DNA of 64,000 nucleotides from Escallonia rubra (Eukaryota > Streptophyta > Magnoliopsida > Escalloniales > Escalloniaceae), in NCBI GenBank assembly GCA_033065855.1, contig JAVXUO010000979.1:32816-96815 (forward strand). The letters run 5' to 3'. Shown in pieces: positions 60,045 through 64,000 of this stretch. Numbering within the stretch: the stretch's first letter is position 1; every line of letters begins with the position of its first letter. The notes under the pieces were generated by a model. That model ran no database searches, had not been told where the DNA came from, and saw only the letters and a program-made list of their open reading frames with translations. Position numbers and translations under genes: made by a program.

Positions 60045-61390
60045 CCTCCCCACCCTCTCTCCCTTACAGAAACTTACCTAATAAAACTTTTCAGCCAAAA
60101 CCCATGTACTAACTTGGTTTCTGCTAGGGGAAAAGCAGAAATTGTGTGTGTTTTGTGTGAATCTTTTCTGGTGGGAAAAAACAAAGGTGGGTTGTGGGAG
60201 GAGGGGAAGAGCAACAACTGGTAAGAGATGGTTGCGCCACCCACGCCAAGCGTCGACCTGTTTTGTCCTCGTTTTTGAGTTCCGCTTGCCTTTCATGCAA
60301 AATTCTTCTCTCTCTCTCTCTCTCTCTTGGTAATTATGTTTCCGTTTCTGCCCTTTTCCCAATTACTACCCACCGATTATGTCATAAATCTGGCACTTTC
60401 CTTTTTCCTGTCCATGATTGCCTCGAGTATTCAGTCCTCACTACTCGCTCCTTAAAGATTTCATGTTTCATGAATATAGAGGTGATTATATATATATTAT
60501 AAGGTTTGACCAAGTGAAATAAATGTAAAGTTATTCTTCTTGATTACAGAGAATTTTAATACCTTTCTAGCATAATATTACGTTTTTTTGAACATTTTTT
60601 ACTTTGGAACTGCTATCGGCGCTTTTTATTTAAACACCGTCCTTACTTTATAGTTAATTGATTTTGAAAATCAATTACACAGCGATTTAGTCTTCCTTTT
60701 GTTTTCAAGAATCAGTCTAAACCAGGTTTAGTCATTAGAGAGTTTTAATGACAAAAACCATCTTAATTTGAACGACAAAGTTTGGTTTTTTTTTTTTTTT
60801 TTTTTCACTAAGACCTATGTAACGATCATTTTTGGACACTGCTGTTACAGCAAGAGTACCAAATCAGTTTCGGCAAAGAGAGACTAATAGTACGTTTACG
60901 AGTAGGTTTTGCAATATGCCGAGATCGGTAATAAGCCCATCCCGGTCCGAAAATAGAGGGGCTGAGATTATTTATTATTTTGGTGCCATGCTCTAAATGT
61001 GAACTTGTTTGACACGGTTTCCCCCTCCCTCCAAATTCTGGAAAAAGTCATCTTTCCTTTTAAGGCTTTAACGAATTTGCTTTTTGAACCTACCTTTAAA
61101 CTTGAACATGGTGTGTTGTACAATGTACCCTTCTAAGTTGTAATCATAAGGCATTATGATACCGTTACAATGAACATTCTCTCCTTACAATAAATTCTTG
61201 ACAGAAGCTGCTTGGCCCGGGCTTACAATGTCAATTACTCATATTTATGAGAAAGGGTGGGTATTAATTAATTAGATTAATTGGGAGATAGAGGAAGGAG
61301 GAGAAAGATGCGCAAGACATTAACCTTTTCAAAATGTCAATATTTTGATTATTCACACTCCATTTACCTCTTAAAGTACTAAAAACATAT
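60045..61390. other. Upstream region of the intact GT47 gene
   Basis: It contains the CT microsatellite at 60306-60328, a TA-rich stretch near 60490 and a poly-T run at about 60785. No convincing TATA box is at a usual distance from the ATG. No further gene is seen. Confidence 0.45.
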
Positions 61391-61680
61391 TCTCTCCGTC
61401 CTAATTTAAATTGATCATGTTTGAAGTGTTCGGTTGTTTAGGATATAATTCATATTTTATGAGTTTCAGATAAAAAAATGAGTTTCACATTCTACTTCCA
61501 AGTAGAGATAGAGAGAAATGATGGAATAAAGTGGGTCAAGAGAAAGAAAATGGGTTGGTGAAAGATTAAATGTAGAGAGAAATAGATTAAAAAAAACTTC
61601 AAAAAGGGTAAACATGGAAAATCATTTACAGAATATTTCTTAATTTAGAAACTGATCAATTTTTTGGGACGGAGGGAGTA
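61391..61680 (+). mobile_element. Stowaway-like MITE (Tc1/mariner), about 290 bp
   Basis: It starts CTCTCCGTCCTAATTTAAAT and ends GGGACGGAGGGAGTA. These are inverted ends of the Stowaway type. It is the same family as 49713-50010, which is in inverse orientation. The right-hand TA is present; the left one seems mutated. Confidence 0.82.
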
Positions 61681-62464
61681 TTATTCACCATTTTACCAAT
61701 AAAAAAGGCCGGTGTGGACTATTATATATAGCGTATCAAAATAGAGGAGGGTGGAGCAGAATTTCTGTTATTCGACAAAATTCACACATATTGGTTGCTA
61801 AAAGATATATTAGCGACACTTTCTTTGACATAAAAAATGGTGAAATTAACCCAAAAAAAAGAGCACTAATATAACCTAACCTTAAAGGATTAAATTGCCT
61901 CGTACTTATGTAGAAGGAATCAAAACCGAAGAGTGACCACTCCCATTTTATATACCTTCAAAGGGTAAAGGGCGCTTTGGTCCTTATAGAGAACACCTCT
62001 CTCCCATTTACATTTGTCCTCCTTCTTGCCGCTGCCATTTACTCTAACACTTGTGGGTTCACATTTACTGAAATGCTATAACTGCTGGGTTTCATTTCTG
62101 TACTTATTGCTGTTCTTAGTATATATACGCTGCAGCAGAAACCGCCAGCTTGAGCTGTTACACATGCATTGGCATCTTGTTTTGGGGATAGATATGTACA
62201 AAGGAGAGAAGTCCTGTAAAATCGCCAGGGGGCAATTTGGTCCTTTAACATTCAAGCTTTCATCACCCCTTCACGTGTCAGCTGCTCGGTGTTGCTCGAG
62301 TCTGTGATAGAGCAGAAGGCTCTGTAAGTTGAATTTTCTCAGCATTCAAGCCAAAATAGGAGCTTCTTCCATTAAAGATGGCTTTGGTGTCCTGCTGTCG
62401 TTATTCAAGACTGGCTTTTGGAACATCCGTGTTGAGGATGACAACATAGAAAGCAGAGTTTCAA
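61681..62464. other. Intergenic, nothing recognised
   Basis: A 97-codon ORF at 62014-62307 has a hydrophobic start but no family resemblance and no supporting context. I do not call it a gene. Confidence 0.4.
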
Positions 62465-63045
62465 AACAACCATATGTGTCATTTCAAGCTGTTGTCAATA
62501 CTGAATACAATGGGAATGAAGCATTGAATGCATATATGAACCCTAGCTAAGTGTTTCAGATTACCATCCAAGTATTTGTGTGAACATTTTATTAATGCTT
62601 TCTCATCTCTGATATAAAGGAATTTTGAAGGGCTACTTTTCAAGTTTTGTCAAACTTGTAAGTATCAAACGTACACGATATTTCATGCTTTCCGATCCAA
62701 TAAAAAAGGAAGTTCAACAGGTTGGTTATCAAGCTTCGTCAAACCATATGTGTCAATTTCAATGGGAACCAAGCAACGAATAATTAAATATATCAATCCA
62801 GTGTTTGAAATTAATATCGATGATAATTTTTTTTATCACTAAAATTGTTACGGCAGAGAATTCTTGCCTAATGCTTATGTGAACATTTTCATGCTTTCTA
62901 ATCCGATAAAAAGGAATTTCAAAAAGTTACATGTCCAGCTTTGTCAAACTTGTACATATCCAACGTACACGACATTTCATGCTTCTTGATCCAATAAAAA
63001 GGAAGTTCAAGAGGTTGTTTATTAAGCTTTGTCAAACTTGTAGGT
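62465..63045. repeat. About 275-300-bp tandem duplication, diverged
   Basis: Two successive blocks share, in the same order, ACCATATGTGTCA, CAATGGGAA, GTGAACATTTT, GCTTTGTCAAACTTGTA-like and CGTACACGA.ATTTCATGCTT segments. Shorter sub-repeats with GATCCAATAAAAA.GGAAG also occur. An open frame at 62329-62550 overlaps the first block, but the second block does not keep it. Confidence 0.7.
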
Positions 63046-63200
63046 CTATCAAACTTAATCTTGTGAATCTCTTAGAATGTGAGAAAATATTCGAATTGTT
63101 ATATGTAAATATTGTTGGAATGCAGTGACACAAATACAATAATCCAACATCAAAATTGAACTTGTCAACTCGAATATCACTTGCATTAACTATATACTAA

Positions 63201-63600
63201 GAGGGTGTTTGAGATTTATTTTATAATAGTCAAACTTGATTAAATCCTGATTAAATCAGCTTTGATTGTTTGAAAAAAAAAGGAAAACTGATTAAATCTA
63301 TTTCAATGTGTTCAAAACTGATTAAATCTGTAATTTTTATTTTCTTGGATTCTGATTTAGTCAAATTTGAAAATCAAGTTTAACAAAGACATCAAAATAT
63401 CTTCATATATAAACAAACGATGAATGCGCTCTTCAAATTTGAATTGACTATATATTAACTTTGACACACTAAACCTGCTTTCATCCTTTTCTATCCAAAC
63501 AATCTTTAATTTATGATACTTGCAATAATTAAAGCTGATTTAAAAAATAATTCTAATCTAATCAAAATTTAATTTTAAGAATCAATTTCAAACGACTTCT
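63201..63600. mobile_element. Tourist-like MITE, 400 bp
   Basis: The left end GAGGGTGTTTGAGATTTATT and the inverted right end GAAGTCGTTTGAAATTGATT are flanked by TAA on both sides (63198-63200, 63601-63603). A 3-bp TWA duplication and GTTTGA-type inverted repeats fit PIF/Harbinger. The interior is AT-rich with repeated CTGATTAAATC motifs and no ORF. Confidence 0.68.
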
Positions 63601-63974
63601 AAAGCAAATTTGACCCATTTTCATCCTCCTCTCAGCAAGAAAAGAAAGAGTGAGGATAGCTATGTGCAATAAACTAGTGAAGAAGGTGCCAGCTTGGGTG
63701 TCTCCCTTCCTTGCCACCTCTTGTGAGTTCAGACAAAACTGAAAACTAGATCAGAATATGAAATAGATGTGATGCACAATCAACCGAGGGTCCATTCTTA
63801 TATATGCTAGTCTTAGAAACTTGCATTCAAACTTTTGTCTACCACCTTTAATCTATAAATATAATATATGCGTAATAACCAAATAAAATGAGTTTGTACC
63901 AGAAAAAACGTTTTTGTTTTTTTCGAAAACCCCAATTAAGGTATTTGTTAGAACTGCAATTCATATATAACCTG

Positions 63975-64000
63975 TCGGTATGAGGAATCGAACTCAGGAC
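63975..64000 (-). repeat. Possible SINE box B at the window edge
   Basis: The minus strand begins GTCCTGAGTTCGATTCCTC, which looks like a box B of a tRNA-derived SINE. Box A would lie outside the window, so this cannot be confirmed here. Confidence 0.35.

Noticed and set aside
62014-62307. 97-codon ORF with a hydrophobic N-terminus
   Set aside because: Composition could suggest a small secreted protein, but there is no conserved feature, and a comparable ORF runs on the other strand.

Overview
The window is nuclear DNA of a flowering plant, most likely a eudicot. It is AT-rich, its genes are split by GT-AG introns, intergenic space is packed with layered transposons, and all host genes belong to plant families. 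Only four host loci can be supported, all on the minus strand.

Layout. 0.8-5.1 kb: a complete 12-exon TauE/SafE-family membrane transporter gene (459 aa). 6-11 kb: a tandem duplication whose second copy is enlarged by a cluster of Tourist-like (PIF/Harbinger) elements, two of which carry a GC-rich minisatellite core. 13.2-14.2 kb: a three-LTR TRIM-type array with an exact 5-bp target duplication. 18.1-19.5 kb: a Mutator-like element that carries exon 1 of the host tocopherol cyclase gene VTE1 (a Pack-MULE). 19.5-22.6 kb: a decayed L1-type LINE, followed by a Ty3/gypsy fossil to 23.4 kb. 26.9-33.7 kb: two very long, minisatellite-bearing solo-LTR-like segments in head-to-head orientation, the left one invaded by a hAT-like element. 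35.4-36.9 kb: a second TRIM with a SIRE-like solo LTR inside it. 39.1-40.8 kb: a complete 3-exon LEA (late embryogenesis abundant) gene, with three ABRE-type motifs upstream. 42.5-44.2 kb: another decayed LINE. 44.8-47.8 kb and 57.0-60.0 kb: two tandem GT47 exostosin-like glycosyltransferase genes; the second is intact (550 aa) and the first is damaged in its 5' half. They are separated by a small non-coding LTR element that holds a 5.07-kb non-autonomous Helitron. 61-64 kb: Stowaway and Tourist MITEs and short duplications.

The host genes form no pathway cluster; plant genes are not in operons. The TauE/SafE protein is a membrane carrier, the GT47 proteins are Golgi enzymes acting on cell-wall glycans, and the LEA protein is a desiccation protectant. 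What the window mainly records is layered transposition: several insertions can be ordered because their target duplications or captured sequence survive. I found no previously undescribed enzymatic or defence system. The most distinctive items are the VTE1-carrying Pack-MULE, the GC-core Tourist family, the 3.1-kb solo LTR with its inverted relative, and the Helitron inserted in a TA tract inside an LTR element.

Positions of exon ends and element ends were read by eye and may be off by a base or two.
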